Below are positions 51,434-60,938 of a stretch of 64,000 bases of DNA, piece by piece. The stretch covers positions 39,430-103,429 of the forward strand of contig DAITQM010000007.1 in NCBI GenBank assembly GCA_036832975.1. The letters are read 5' to 3'. Within the stretch, counting starts at the first letter, position 1, and each line of letters begins with the position of its first letter. Under the pieces are notes generated by a model. The model searched no databases, had not been told where the DNA came from, and worked only from the letters and a program-made list of their open reading frames with translations. The translations under genes and the position numbers were made by a program. The DNA comes from DAITQM01 sp036832975. GTDB taxonomy: Bacteria > Pseudomonadota > Gammaproteobacteria > Xanthomonadales > Wenzhouxiangellaceae.

Positions 51434-52906
51434 TCAGTCAGACAACAGATCGGCGAGCCGTTCGCGCAGCGGCGCCAGGTGTCGGGCGTATGCTTTCCAG
51501 GCGCCGATCGAGTGATGATAGATCGGCTGGCGGACCTGGAAGCGGCTGGGGGTGTTGACTTGCCCTTGTTTTTTGTGAAAATCGAGACAGCCCGCCTCCC
51601 ATTCCAGCCCAAGGAAGTCGATCAACCGGCGGGCCTGGGTCGCGAAGTCGGTCACCAGGTCTTCATAATCCACCTCGATCATATTGAGTGGCAGAACCCG
51701 GCGCCACAAATCCATGTATTGCCGATAGAGGCGGTAAGCCGAAGCCAGATCGTCGAACGAGTTGCTGAAGCGGGCGTGGACATTGCGGCAGTAACAGGAC
51801 CACAGCGTATCGAGCGGGTCGCGCCGGGTATGGATGATCCGGGCGTTTGGAAAGAGCAGGTGGATCAAACCCAGGTATTCGTAATTGGTCGGCATTTTGT
51901 CGATCCAGCGGCGATAGCCCGGGTATTGCGCGCCGATCCGGTGCAGGTACCATTCAGCTTGTTCTGCTAGCTCTTTTCCGCCCAGACCGGCGAGCAGTTC
52001 CGGGTAAGGCGCGCCGCAGCGCGCCGGCAGCCGCGTCTCGGCGATGATTCTCAGATGCATCAATTCGCCGCAGGCGGCGACCGCCGAGTGGCTGGCCAGC
52101 ACTTTTTCAACCAGCGTCGTCCCCGTCCGCAGCATGCCGACGATGAAGACCGGCTGCTCGCCGGCCGCGCCCCGCTCCTTCGTCATGCCACGCAAGCCGG
52201 CGCCGAACACGGCTTGATGGCGCTGAAAACGGCTCAGTTTGTCTTCGTGCCGGTACTTTTCGCGCTCCGGGTGCGACAGGCGTTTCGCCTCGTTGGCGCG
52301 GTGGTAGTAAAAGAAAGCCTCGTCGTAGCGTTGTTCGGCGTGCAACAGATTGGCGCTGGCGAACGAAGCGAGCGCCGCCTGCGGTGGGCGGAGTGCCGGA
52401 TCGTCGGCCATCGCCTGGAGTTCCTGCCGCTGCTCGGGTGAAAACCGGTAAGCGCCGCTCAGCGCCAGTTGGGCCAGTGCGGCCCGGGGTTCGGCCAGCG
52501 GTGGGTTCAGCGCCAGCGCCCGTTCATAGGCCGCGACCGCCTCGTCGAGCCGGCCGAGATCGCTCAGCACTTCACCGTACCAATAGTGGTGCAGCGGATT
52601 GTCCGGCTCGCGCCGCCGGGCCTCGGCGATCGCCTCCAACGCCAGGGCGGGCTGCTGATTGCGGCGGTAAGCCTGGCCGAGCGCCGTGTACCAGAACGGC
52701 TCGGCTGCGGCGTGCCGCAAGGCCCGGTTCAGCAAAGAGATGGCGTGGTCGACAAAACCGGCGTCCAGGGCCAATAGGCCGAGGTTGCGCAGGGCGGTCG
52801 GTTGTTCGGGTTCCCGGCGCAGGACTCGCTCGTAATAGGCTTGGGCTTGTTGCGTGTCACCCGCCAGGTGTAGGCGGATCGCGGTTTCGAGTTCGGTCCG
52901 GTGCAT
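51434..52906 (-). CDS. TPR-sulfotransferase protein
   Basis: A 490-residue protein with N-terminal TPRs (MHRTELETAIRLHLAGDTQQ onward, to about residue 190) and a sulfotransferase domain. The 5'-loop is IVGMLRTGTTLVEKVL. The 3'-phosphate motif is HTRRDPLDTLWSCYCRNV, slightly altered from RDPRD. It is convergent with the homologue at 49749-51386 and divergent from the TonB-dependent receptor, with 228 bp between. Likely active; acceptor unknown. Confidence 0.85.
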   Translation of the reverse strand: MHRTELETAIRLHLAGDTQQAQAYYERVLRREPEQPTALRNLGLLALDAGFVDHAISLLNRALRHAAAEPFWYTALGQAYRRNQQPALALEAIAEARRREPDNPLHHYWYGEVLSDLGRLDEAVAAYERALALNPPLAEPRAALAQLALSGAYRFSPEQRQELQAMADDPALRPPQAALASFASANLLHAEQRYDEAFFYYHRANEAKRLSHPEREKYRHEDKLSRFQRHQAVFGAGLRGMTKERGAAGEQPVFIVGMLRTGTTLVEKVLASHSAVAACGELMHLRIIAETRLPARCGAPYPELLAGLGGKELAEQAEWYLHRIGAQYPGYRRWIDKMPTNYEYLGLIHLLFPNARIIHTRRDPLDTLWSCYCRNVHARFSNSFDDLASAYRLYRQYMDLWRRVLPLNMIEVDYEDLVTDFATQARRLIDFLGLEWEAGCLDFHKKQGQVNTPSRFQVRQPIYHHSIGAWKAYARHLAPLRERLADLLSD

Positions 52907-53004
52907 TGCGGGCAGTGTATCACTGGCCCGCCGGGGGACATTGGCCTGCGGCCACCCCAGGGTCGTTCTGGACAAGGGGGCGCGGGAGGGAATTTAACGG
53001 GGAC

Positions 53005-53033
53005 TTTGCATTTGCTGCAAATGGTGGTAGTAT
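53005..53033 (+). promoter_or_regulatory. candidate promoter/operator of the TonB-dependent receptor gene
   Basis: A perfect palindrome CATTTGC-T-GCAAATG (53009-53023) overlaps a -35-like TTGCAT (53006-53011); a -10-like TAGTAT (53028-53033) follows after 16 nt. The placement suits a repressor site. A second palindrome, AGCCACGTGGCT, lies at 53082-53093. The regulator is unknown, and the promoter match is moderate. Confidence 0.45.
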
Positions 53034-53134
53034 CAGCACCGTTCAGGCATACCGTCGTGCTTTTCGGCAGGCGTCTGCTTGAGCCACGTGGCTTTAATGA
53101 AAATTGTGTGCCAAAACTGTTTGGGAGAAACCAA

Positions 53135-56056
53135 ATGACCTATAACCGTAATCCACTTTATCAGGCGGTTCACTACGCCTTGGGAGCGGGTGCGGTCGCC
53201 AGCATGGCTTTTGCCACCGGCGCCCTCGCCCAGGACCAGGAGCAGCAACCCGCCGAACTCGATCGCCAACTGGTGACCGGTTCTCGCCTGTCGCAAGTCG
53301 ACATCGAAGGCGCCAGCCCGGTGACCGTGATCGATCGCTCCGATATCGAACGCATCGGTCTCAACGATCTCGGCGACATCATCCGCCAGTTGCCGTCGAT
53401 CACCGGTTCGCCGTTGTCGACCCGCACCAACAACGGTGGTAACGGCGCCACCTTGGTCGATATCCGCGGTATGGGCTCTGCCCGTACGCTGGTCTTGATC
53501 AACGGCAAGCGCGATATCACCGACGGCGATTTCTCGCTGATTCCGATCGCCGTCGTCGAACGCATCGAAGTGCTGACCGAAGGCGCGGCCGCCATTTACG
53601 GCGCCGACGCCGTGGCCGGCGTCGTCAACGTCATTACGCGCCGCGATTTCCAGGGGGCGCAGCTCCAGGCGCAGTATGGCGCGTCTTTCGAGCTCGACCC
53701 GAATCCGGCCGTCGCAGATGTCGGCAACCCGGCGTTCAGGGGCAGCGACGGCGACACCAAGCGCGTGTCCTTTGTGATGGGCGATACGACGGAGAAAGGC
53801 AGCTTCGTTATCGGCGCCGAGTATAATGAACAAGACCCGGTGTTCCAGGGCAATATCGACAGCGACCAGTTCCGCAAGGTGGTGGCCATTCCGACCGCCC
53901 GGGCTCAGGATTTCGTCACCGACGGCTTCCCCGGTTGCCTGCAGACCGGAAGCTGCACCAACACCGGCGGCAGTTCATCCAACCTGTCGGGCAGTTTCTT
54001 TATTCCGAGTCTAAACCCCACGAACCTCGTCGTTTTGACCAACCCGGCCACCGGTGCCTTCCGGCCGTTCGATACGATCGACAACTACAATTTCGCGCCG
54101 GTCAATTTCATCCAGACGCCGTTCGAGCGCCGCAGCGCTTTCGTGCAAGGTGATTACGACCTGTTCGAGCACGTCGAAGCGTATATGGAGATCCGCTACA
54201 GCAACCGTAAGTCGCAGCAGGAGCTGGCACCGACTCCACTGTTTATCGGCATTTCCGATCCAGGTGCCACATTGGCGGATGGCTCGATCGGTGTTCCGGC
54301 GAGCAATGTGTTCAACCCGTTCGGGCTGGATATTACCGACGTCCGCCGGCGGGTGGCCGAGGACCGCCGCTCGTTCTTCCAGGAAGTCAATCAGATCCAG
54401 ATCAATTCCGGGTTGCGTGGCGACTTCGGCGATTTCGCTCCGACCTGGACCTGGGATGCGTCGTGGAACTGGGGTCGTTCGACTCAAGACGACATCGACG
54501 AAGGCCAGTTTGTCGGCGCCCGGTTGTCACAGGCGCTGGGCCCGTCGTTCTTCGACGCGGGCGGGGTCGCGCGCTGCGGCACACCGGGGAATGTGATCGA
54601 CGGTTGCGTACCGTTGAACCTGTTCGGCGGCAATGGCACGATCACGCAGGAAATGCTCGATTTTTCGACGGCGACGTTGAGCGACGTGACCACCCAGCAG
54701 TTGCAGGTCGGCAATATCTCGATCCAGGGCGATGTGATCGATCTGCCGGCCGGTCCATTGGCGTTGGCGCTCGGTTACGAGTTCCGCCAGGAAGACCTGG
54801 TTTCGACCCCGGATTCGGGCAAGGCCACCGATTCGGTCAGCGGCAATACGTTCGGCCCGACCGAAGGAGGCTTCGACGTGAACTCGGTGTTTGCCGAGTT
54901 GAATATTCCGCTGCTCTCCGGCGTGCCGGGTGCCGAGCTGCTCGAAGTCGGCGTCGGGTTCCGTTACGACGATTTTTCGACCGTCGGTTCGACCGGCAAC
55001 TTCATGTTCACCGGCCGCTGGCAGCCGTTCCAGGGCTTTTTGGTTCGTGGCAGCTACTCCGAGGTGTTCCGCGAACCGACGATCGGCGCTTTGTTCTCGC
55101 CGCAAGGCGACAGCTTCCCGGCCTTCCAGGATCCGTGTTCGACCGGTTCGATCTCAGGTGGCGGCGACTCGTTCAACGATACGCTGAACGACGAACAGCG
55201 CGCCCGCTGTCTGGCGACCGGCGTCCCTGCCGGCGGTTTCTTCCAGACCAACGCCCAGCCGCGGTCGCGGATCGGCGGCAACCCGGACGTGCAGCCGGAA
55301 AACGGCGAAACATGGACGGTCGGTATTGCCTACTCGCCGGAATATATCCCCGGCTTCAGCTTTACCGTCGATTACTGGGAAATCGATCTCGACGATGCGA
55401 TCACCTCGATCGCCGCGGAGAGTATCGTCGATCTTTGTATCTTCGGTGGATTGGATGAATTCTGCGATCAAATCACGCGTCAGACTACCGGCAACGTTGG
55501 CGAGGTCGACAACATAGTAGCAGCCGTGACCAACATCGGTCAGGAGCAGGCCGCCGGTATCGACTTTGCGTTCACCTACAATGTCAACACCGGCATCGGT
55601 TTGTTCGACACCCGGTTGTTGGTCACCTACCTCGATGAACGTAAATCGACCGTGATCAACATTCCTGCGTTGGATATCGACGATACCGTCGATGCCGCCG
55701 GCCGCTTCGAAGACCGAAACGGTCTGCCCGAAGGTGTCTTCCCCGAATGGAAAGCGCAGTGGACGTTGGACTGGAGCTACGATGACTTTGGCGCTTCGGT
55801 TAACGTCGAATGGATCGATTCGGTCATCGAGACCTTCAGCAACCTCAACATCGACCGCAAGGTCGAGTCCGAGACCTACGTTGACCTGGTCGGTCGCTGG
55901 ACCGTGCCGTGGGGAACCACTGTCAGCTTCGGTATCACGAACCTGTTCAACAACGCCCCGCCATTCATCGTCGGCGGCTTCAATGCCAGCACGGATCCCG
56001 ATACGTACCGCCAGCTCGGACGTTCTTGGTTTGTGAACCTCACCCACAACTTCTGA
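53135..56056 (+). CDS. TonB-dependent receptor
   Basis: A 973-residue outer-membrane receptor. The signal peptide ends near residue 33 (ATGALAQ). The plug domain follows (LVTGSRLSQVDIEGASPVTV, TLVDIRGMGSARTLVLINGK, EGAAAIYGADAVAGVVNVIT), then a large beta-barrel ending in the terminal aromatic NLTHNF. The ATG at 53135 has GGGAG about 7 nt upstream. The type resembles large receptors of marine and soil bacteria that import carbohydrates or peptides. The ligand cannot be read. It is monocistronic, with a strong terminator. Confidence 0.94.
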   Translation: MTYNRNPLYQAVHYALGAGAVASMAFATGALAQDQEQQPAELDRQLVTGSRLSQVDIEGASPVTVIDRSDIERIGLNDLGDIIRQLPSITGSPLSTRTNNGGNGATLVDIRGMGSARTLVLINGKRDITDGDFSLIPIAVVERIEVLTEGAAAIYGADAVAGVVNVITRRDFQGAQLQAQYGASFELDPNPAVADVGNPAFRGSDGDTKRVSFVMGDTTEKGSFVIGAEYNEQDPVFQGNIDSDQFRKVVAIPTARAQDFVTDGFPGCLQTGSCTNTGGSSSNLSGSFFIPSLNPTNLVVLTNPATGAFRPFDTIDNYNFAPVNFIQTPFERRSAFVQGDYDLFEHVEAYMEIRYSNRKSQQELAPTPLFIGISDPGATLADGSIGVPASNVFNPFGLDITDVRRRVAEDRRSFFQEVNQIQINSGLRGDFGDFAPTWTWDASWNWGRSTQDDIDEGQFVGARLSQALGPSFFDAGGVARCGTPGNVIDGCVPLNLFGGNGTITQEMLDFSTATLSDVTTQQLQVGNISIQGDVIDLPAGPLALALGYEFRQEDLVSTPDSGKATDSVSGNTFGPTEGGFDVNSVFAELNIPLLSGVPGAELLEVGVGFRYDDFSTVGSTGNFMFTGRWQPFQGFLVRGSYSEVFREPTIGALFSPQGDSFPAFQDPCSTGSISGGGDSFNDTLNDEQRARCLATGVPAGGFFQTNAQPRSRIGGNPDVQPENGETWTVGIAYSPEYIPGFSFTVDYWEIDLDDAITSIAAESIVDLCIFGGLDEFCDQITRQTTGNVGEVDNIVAAVTNIGQEQAAGIDFAFTYNVNTGIGLFDTRLLVTYLDERKSTVINIPALDIDDTVDAAGRFEDRNGLPEGVFPEWKAQWTLDWSYDDFGASVNVEWIDSVIETFSNLNIDRKVESETYVDLVGRWTVPWGTTVSFGITNLFNNAPPFIVGGFNASTDPDTYRQLGRSWFVNLTHNF

Positions 56057-56081
56057 TCTTTACTCGGAAGGACGTTGATAA

Positions 56082-56109
56082 AGCCGCGGCGAATGCCGCG
56101 GCTTTTTTT
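56082..56109 (+). terminator. rho-independent terminator of the TonB-dependent receptor gene
   Basis: A 9-bp perfect stem AGCCGCGGC/GCCGCGGCT with loop GAAT is followed directly by seven T residues, 26 bp after the receptor stop. The rest of the 56057-56359 gap is the MITE-like repeat. Confidence 0.92.
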
Positions 56110-56170
56110 GTGCGCCCGGCACGGGCGCACTCCAGGAGAGGATGCCCGCAACAGAGGCGCAACACCCTAT

Positions 56171-56328
56171 TTAGCAGGCTGTTGAAAAACAACCTGCTAA
56201 TCCGGGCCACGGATGGCCCGGCGAAATCAGGCGCTCCTTAGCGGCTGATTTCGGGAGCGCAGCGCAAGTCGCGCCTTTCGCAAGCGACGTTGAAAAACGC
56301 CAGGATGGCGTTTTTCAACAACCTGTTA
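56171..56328 (+). repeat. MITE-like repeat, copy C (full length)
   Basis: A 158-bp element nearly identical to the reverse complement of copy B. The left end TTAGCAGGCTGTTGAAAAAC and right end pair as imperfect terminal inverted repeats. Internal hairpins include GGGCCACGGATGGCCC and AACGCCAGGATGGCGTT. It sits between the receptor terminator and the oxygenase stop codon. Confidence 0.9.
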
Positions 56329-56359
56329 GAGCATCGACCCGCTGTCACAGATAGCGCGT

Positions 56360-56992
56360 TCAGCGGCAGAGCACGTCGAAGGCGATCACGATGCGCGGCT
56401 CCCGGCAGGTTACCGGGTGTACACAGTGTAGATGATAAGGAGGGAAGAGCAGCAGTTTGCCGGCGGTGGGTTGTATTCTGCGGCACGGGCTGTAGCCGTG
56501 GTGCACTGAGATCGGCACCGGGTTGAGGAAGTCGATGTTGCCGGCGGGCGGTGTTTCGGGCGGCACATTGACGTAATAGACGCCGCTGGCCATATTGCCC
56601 GCTGAAGCATGGCAGTGCGGTCTTTGCCAGTCGCCGGCACGCAGGATATTGGCCCAGGCAAAAGGTTGATAGCGGAGCGCGGCGCCACTGGCGCCGAAAA
56701 CTTCACGTAGATATTCCTTGATTGCCGGTAGCAAGATGGATTGTTTGAATGTGCCGATGCACTCGTTACTATGGTTCAACAGGTTGCTGCGCCCCGAGGT
56801 TTGATAACCGCCTTCGGTTGCGATCGTCAGATCGCGGGCGGCATTTTCCGCGGTGTCGCGGAAGCGGGTTTCCAAGTCCAGTATCGTCGTGGCGAGGTCC
56901 GCATTGAGGCGGTCGATTCCGTTAAGATCCCGATCCATGACGATGACTGGATAATGCGCCTCAAACGAGGTGCGCTGGATTTGTATGGGCAT
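56360..56992 (-). CDS. putative 2OG-Fe(II) oxygenase (TIGR02466-like)
   Basis: A 210-residue protein with the family's C-terminal double-stranded beta-helix pattern. Metal-binding residues appear in RPHCHASAGNMASGVYYVNV and LHCVHPV, with the 2-oxoglutarate Arg in EPRIVIAFDV. GNIDFLNPV lies between. GGGAG lies 10 nt before the ATG. It is divergent from a second member of the family at 57162. It probably hydroxylates a small molecule or protein side chain; substrate unknown. Confidence 0.78.
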   Translation of the reverse strand: MPIQIQRTSFEAHYPVIVMDRDLNGIDRLNADLATTILDLETRFRDTAENAARDLTIATEGGYQTSGRSNLLNHSNECIGTFKQSILLPAIKEYLREVFGASGAALRYQPFAWANILRAGDWQRPHCHASAGNMASGVYYVNVPPETPPAGNIDFLNPVPISVHHGYSPCRRIQPTAGKLLLFPPYHLHCVHPVTCREPRIVIAFDVLCR

Positions 56993-57161
56993 ATTGGCGG
57001 TACTCCCGGGTAGGAGCGGTCAGTATCGTGTGCCATTATAACGGTAGGTGAACCCAGCGTCGTCCCGGCCGATGTTGGCCGGACGCTGATTGATATAGAA
57101 TGGACCCGTTTGCGCTGTTGTGGGTATACCGAGCCGCTATGGTTCGAAACGAGTGTCGAAG

Positions 57162-57815
57162 ATGGACAAGATGACCCAGCCGCTGGCCCTGGATTCCACC
57201 ACCCGGTTGCTGTTTCCCGCCGTGATTCAGCAGCGTGAGTTCGGCCGTTCGCCATTCAATCAGGAGATCCTGCATCGCATCCGGGCGATGCGCGATGATC
57301 CGGCGATCTCGAATGCCTGTCAGATGCGGGAGATTGCCACGATCGGCGGCTATCAGCCGGATCTCGATCTCAACGATTATTATATAAAAGATCCCGCCTG
57401 GTCTGGATTTATGCGGCGGGTGATTCATCCGGCGCTGCAATTGTATATGGCGGAACATTGTAAAATCGCCGGTTGGCCACGGCGCGGTACGAAGTATGGA
57501 TTTAATGCGACCTGGGCCGTGCTTTATCCGCCAGGAGCCTATCAGGCGCCGCATATTCATCACAATACATTTTGCGTATGTGCATATTATGCAAAAGTTC
57601 CAAATCGACCGCAGCCGGAAGGCGCGATCTCATTTATTAACCCGCACCTGGAATCGACTTTTCCGTATCGCCATAGCTGGCGCTATCATGAAACGATACA
57701 ACCGCAAGACGGGTCGTTGATCATATTTCCCGGTTGGCTCCAGCATTATTCTCACCCGCACAATGAAGGTGGTGAACGCCTGCTGCTGACCTTCGATGTC
57801 AAAATTTTCGATTAA
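57162..57815 (+). CDS. putative 2OG-Fe(II) oxygenase (TIGR02466-like)
   Basis: A 217-residue relative of the protein at 56360, with PHIHHNTFCVCAYYAKVP, GAISFINPH, IIFPGWLQHYSHPHN and ERLLLTFDV giving the metal and 2-oxoglutarate ligands. It ends directly against the methyltransferase gene (no gap). The start was placed at the ATG of MDKMTQPLAL; a few upstream codons are also open. The base composition becomes AT-richer toward its 3' end. Substrate is unknown. Confidence 0.78.
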   Translation: MDKMTQPLALDSTTRLLFPAVIQQREFGRSPFNQEILHRIRAMRDDPAISNACQMREIATIGGYQPDLDLNDYYIKDPAWSGFMRRVIHPALQLYMAEHCKIAGWPRRGTKYGFNATWAVLYPPGAYQAPHIHHNTFCVCAYYAKVPNRPQPEGAISFINPHLESTFPYRHSWRYHETIQPQDGSLIIFPGWLQHYSHPHNEGGERLLLTFDVKIFD

Positions 57816-58829
57816 ATGAACAATCGACCGGATCATTACGGATACCAGGATTCGATCAAGCCGGCGTGGGACGCTTATTGGCGTGACGGGCGCATCTCCG
57901 CTTGCCGCGAGGATGAGCGTGGACTTTATCGCGGAGCCATAGGCGCTTTCTGGCGAGCATATTTTGAGCGGTGCGGAGACGGTGAGCGGATCCTGGATCT
58001 GGCGACCGGAAACGGTGCTTTGCTGCATCTTGCAGCAGGGATTTTCGGACAGCGCGTATCGCGGGTCGTCTGCATCGGTACGGATCGGGCAAGAATACAG
58101 CCAGCCGTGCCGCAGATCGCCGATTTACAGGAGAATTTATCCGTTCATTTGCTGGGCATGATCGCCAACGAAGCGCTTCCCTTTGGCGAAAGGACATTCG
58201 ACAGGATTATATCGCAATACGGTGTCGAGTATGGCGACCTGCCGCGGACGATAAACGAAGCGCATCGAATTCTGCAGCCGGGTGGTGAAATTTGTTGGTT
58301 ATGTCATTGGCGCGCTGGGCATATCGCTGACAGTGCGCGTCGGGAAGCAAAAATTGCCCGTCGTTTGCTGGAGCTTGATTTACAGGACTGTATTGCCCGT
58401 TTGCTGAGGCGGCAGATCGCAGATGGCGCATTTTTACCAGATAGCCATCGCTTGACTAGCGACAGTCCGGAACGTAAAGAGTTGAATAAACGATTGAACG
58501 AGGCGTTTGCTATGGTTTCAAGGGAAGGATTCGGTCAAGATAGCAATCTTTCGATTTATTTGCACAATTTGGCTTATCTTTATCAACATCGCGAGCAGTA
58601 TACGCCCGATCTTGTCTTATCGAAGATTATGGAAGTCGGAGAACAGTTGGCGTTCCATGCTTGCCGGATCGAGGCCTTGTATAGCTCGGCGTTAAACGAA
58701 GAGAGTATCCGCTCAATCGAATCCGAACTTATATCGCGCAAATTCAATATTCTGGAAATGCGTCCATTTGTCGATACCTTGGATGGCAAGACAGTCGGGT
58801 ATCTGATCAATGCGCGGCTTGTGCCTTGA
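57816..58829 (+). CDS. class I SAM-dependent methyltransferase
   Basis: A 337-residue protein with motif I ILDLATGNGALLHLAAG, then FDRIISQYGVEYGDLPRTIN and the motif IILQPGGEICWL-like segment RILQPGGEICWLCH. The C-terminal 150 residues are helical and unlike common methyltransferases. It starts on the base after the oxygenase stop and is followed 2 bp later by a sulfotransferase-like gene. Lower GC and AT-ending codons suggest transfer with these neighbours. Confidence 0.8.
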   Translation: MNNRPDHYGYQDSIKPAWDAYWRDGRISACREDERGLYRGAIGAFWRAYFERCGDGERILDLATGNGALLHLAAGIFGQRVSRVVCIGTDRARIQPAVPQIADLQENLSVHLLGMIANEALPFGERTFDRIISQYGVEYGDLPRTINEAHRILQPGGEICWLCHWRAGHIADSARREAKIARRLLELDLQDCIARLLRRQIADGAFLPDSHRLTSDSPERKELNKRLNEAFAMVSREGFGQDSNLSIYLHNLAYLYQHREQYTPDLVLSKIMEVGEQLAFHACRIEALYSSALNEESIRSIESELISRKFNILEMRPFVDTLDGKTVGYLINARLVP

Positions 58830-58831
58830 TC

Positions 58832-59854
58832 ATGAAATCGTCACCCGGCGCAGTCGATCTGGCTTCCAATCCGGATTACTTGTTGTTCGACCTGATAAAG
58901 CCGGATCATCTGCGCTTCGTAAAGGTGGAGGAAGAAACGTATCGCAACTCGGCGTTTCTCGATAATCGAATAACGCCGGTCCCCACAGACGTTTATCGAA
59001 TACCCTTTTCGGCGATATCTCACCATGTCGAGAAACGGATACAACCGATCACTCTGGTCGTTGCGCACACCAGCTTTTGCGGCTCGACTCTGCTCGCGCG
59101 TTGTACGCAATCGCCCGTTCTTTTGATGCTAAGGGAGCCGGCCGTGCTGGGTGCGCTGGCCAACCTGTTCAGGTACGGGGATTCAAATGAAAAATCGTTA
59201 AATGATAAAATGAACGTTTGTTGGAATCTATTGGGAAAAAAGTATAATGCGCACCAAACGGTTGGCATAAAACTTTCCAACTATTGCCATAATTTACTCG
59301 CCCCGTTGAGTCGATCGTGGCCCGATATGTATTTTGTTTTTCTTTATGGGGGACTGGACGATTTTTTGATTTCGATGTTGAAGCATCGGGTGGAGGCGGA
59401 AAAAAAACTAGGAGTGTTTCTGTCCGCATATTTGCAGGACGCTGAAATAGATACCGAACTAAGGCATCATATTTTAAATCTTCCGCTACTCAAAAAGGCC
59501 GCGTGGGTGTGGTCATTACAGGTGAGTTTGTTTTGCCGAACCGCGCAATCGGGCATAAAACATTTCCGGTTTTTGCCGGCCGCGAAGTTCTTTTCTTCGC
59601 CGCTCGAGACGGTCGAAGCGCTCTGCTCGTGGTGTAACATCGCTTATGAAACAAAAAGTCAGACTTCATGGGTCGAGCATTGTCTTGCCCACGATGCAAA
59701 ATCGATAAGCGATGTACCTGGGCGCGATATTCGCTCCAGCAGGTCAAATATAAAGGAGCGGTATGCAACGCAGATCGCGGAGACGTTGTCTTGGGCGGAG
59801 AAAGAGGGTCTGATGTCCGCTCAAGATTGTTTGGACACGATGCCACGGCTTTGA
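58832..59854 (+). CDS. sulfotransferase-like P-loop protein
   Basis: A 340-residue protein with a P-loop-like VVAHTSFCGSTLLARCTQSP near residue 80, followed by LLMLREPAVLGALANLF. This resembles divergent sulfotransferases that lack TPRs. No convincing 3'-phosphate motif was seen, so activity is uncertain. It is the last gene of the oxygenase-methyltransferase operon and markedly AT-richer than the window average. It ends 22 bp from the convergent hemE. Confidence 0.6.
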   Translation: MKSSPGAVDLASNPDYLLFDLIKPDHLRFVKVEEETYRNSAFLDNRITPVPTDVYRIPFSAISHHVEKRIQPITLVVAHTSFCGSTLLARCTQSPVLLMLREPAVLGALANLFRYGDSNEKSLNDKMNVCWNLLGKKYNAHQTVGIKLSNYCHNLLAPLSRSWPDMYFVFLYGGLDDFLISMLKHRVEAEKKLGVFLSAYLQDAEIDTELRHHILNLPLLKKAAWVWSLQVSLFCRTAQSGIKHFRFLPAAKFFSSPLETVEALCSWCNIAYETKSQTSWVEHCLAHDAKSISDVPGRDIRSSRSNIKERYATQIAETLSWAEKEGLMSAQDCLDTMPRL

Positions 59855-59876
59855 TTTTGGGGATCTGTTATATCGC

Positions 59877-60938
59877 TCACGGTGCCGAAACTCCTACTCG
59901 TTCAACGACACGGGCCACGGTTTCCAGCTTCGCCTCGGGGGTGATGCCATGTCCGAGGTTGAAGATATGGCGGGTGCCGGGGGGCAGTGCGGCGAGCAGG
60001 CGATCGACTTCGGCGATGGCCTGGGCCGGGTCGGCGAGGGTCATGATGGTCGGATCGAGGTTGCCTTGCAGCGCGGCGCGGTTGGCGGTAAGGCGGGCGG
60101 CGGCGGCGAGGTCGGTGGTCCAGTCGAGGCCGATGGCGGCGGCGCCGCTTGCGATCTGGGCCTCGAGGTGCCGGTCGCAGCCTTTGCTGAAAATAATCAC
60201 CGGCACCGTGCGGCCGGTATCGCGGTTTTGCAGATCGGCGATGATTTGCTGCATCCAGCGCAGCGAATGCCGCAGGTAATGCGCCGGGGGCAGTAGGCCG
60301 CCCCAGGTGTCGAACAGCATCACGACGTCGGCCCCGGCTTCGATCTGGGCGTGCAGGTAATCGGCGATGGTCTGGCTCAGAAGTTCGAGCAGCGCCTCGG
60401 CGGCGGCCGGGTCCTCGTAGAGCAGGGCGCGCGGCCGGGTGAAGTCGCGCGAGCCCTGTCCTTCGATCATGTAGGCGGCCAGTGTCCACGGGCTGCCGGC
60501 AAAGCCGATCAGCGGCAGGCTCTCGCCGAGCGCCCGGCGGGCGGCCTCGACCGCGGCGAAGACATAGCCGAGGGTGGAGCGGACGTCGATCGGCTTGAGG
60601 CGACGGATCGCTTCGACGCTGTGCAGCGGCCGGCGAAAACGCGGCCCTTCGCCGGCGGTGAATTCGAGACCGAGGCCGAGGGCGTCGGGGATGGTCAGAA
60701 TATCGGAAAAAACGATCGCCGCATCGAGCCGAAAACGCCGCAGCGGCTGCATCGCGACTTCGCAGGCCAGTTCGGGGTTGCGGCACAGGTTCATGAAGCT
60801 GCCGGCTTGGGCCCGGACTTCACGGTATTCGGGCAGGTAACGGCCGGCCTGGCGCATCAGCCAAACGGGCGGGCGATCGACCGGCGCGCCGCGCAGGACA
60901 CGGAGCAGGCGGTCGTTTTTGAGCGGGCGCTGGGTCAT
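59877..60938 (-). CDS. hemE: uroporphyrinogen decarboxylase
   Basis: A 353-residue HemE that decarboxylates uroporphyrinogen III to coproporphyrinogen III. Signature sequences PPVWLMRQAGRYLPEYR, FSDILTIPDALGLGLEF, GFAGSPWTLAAYMIEG and FNLGHGI are all present. Its start overlaps the aroB stop by 4 bp. The aroK-aroB-hemE order is found in other gammaproteobacteria. Confidence 0.98.
   Translation of the reverse strand: MTQRPLKNDRLLRVLRGAPVDRPPVWLMRQAGRYLPEYREVRAQAGSFMNLCRNPELACEVAMQPLRRFRLDAAIVFSDILTIPDALGLGLEFTAGEGPRFRRPLHSVEAIRRLKPIDVRSTLGYVFAAVEAARRALGESLPLIGFAGSPWTLAAYMIEGQGSRDFTRPRALLYEDPAAAEALLELLSQTIADYLHAQIEAGADVVMLFDTWGGLLPPAHYLRHSLRWMQQIIADLQNRDTGRTVPVIIFSKGCDRHLEAQIASGAAAIGLDWTTDLAAAARLTANRAALQGNLDPTIMTLADPAQAIAEVDRLLAALPPGTRHIFNLGHGITPEAKLETVARVVERVGVSAP

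Noticed and set aside
53135..59854. A RiPP precursor peptide near the oxygenases and methyltransferase
   Set aside because: The gaps at 56057-56359 and 56993-57161 hold only a terminator, a repeat and AT-rich promoter-like sequence. No short frame with ribosome-binding site and core-like C-terminus was found.
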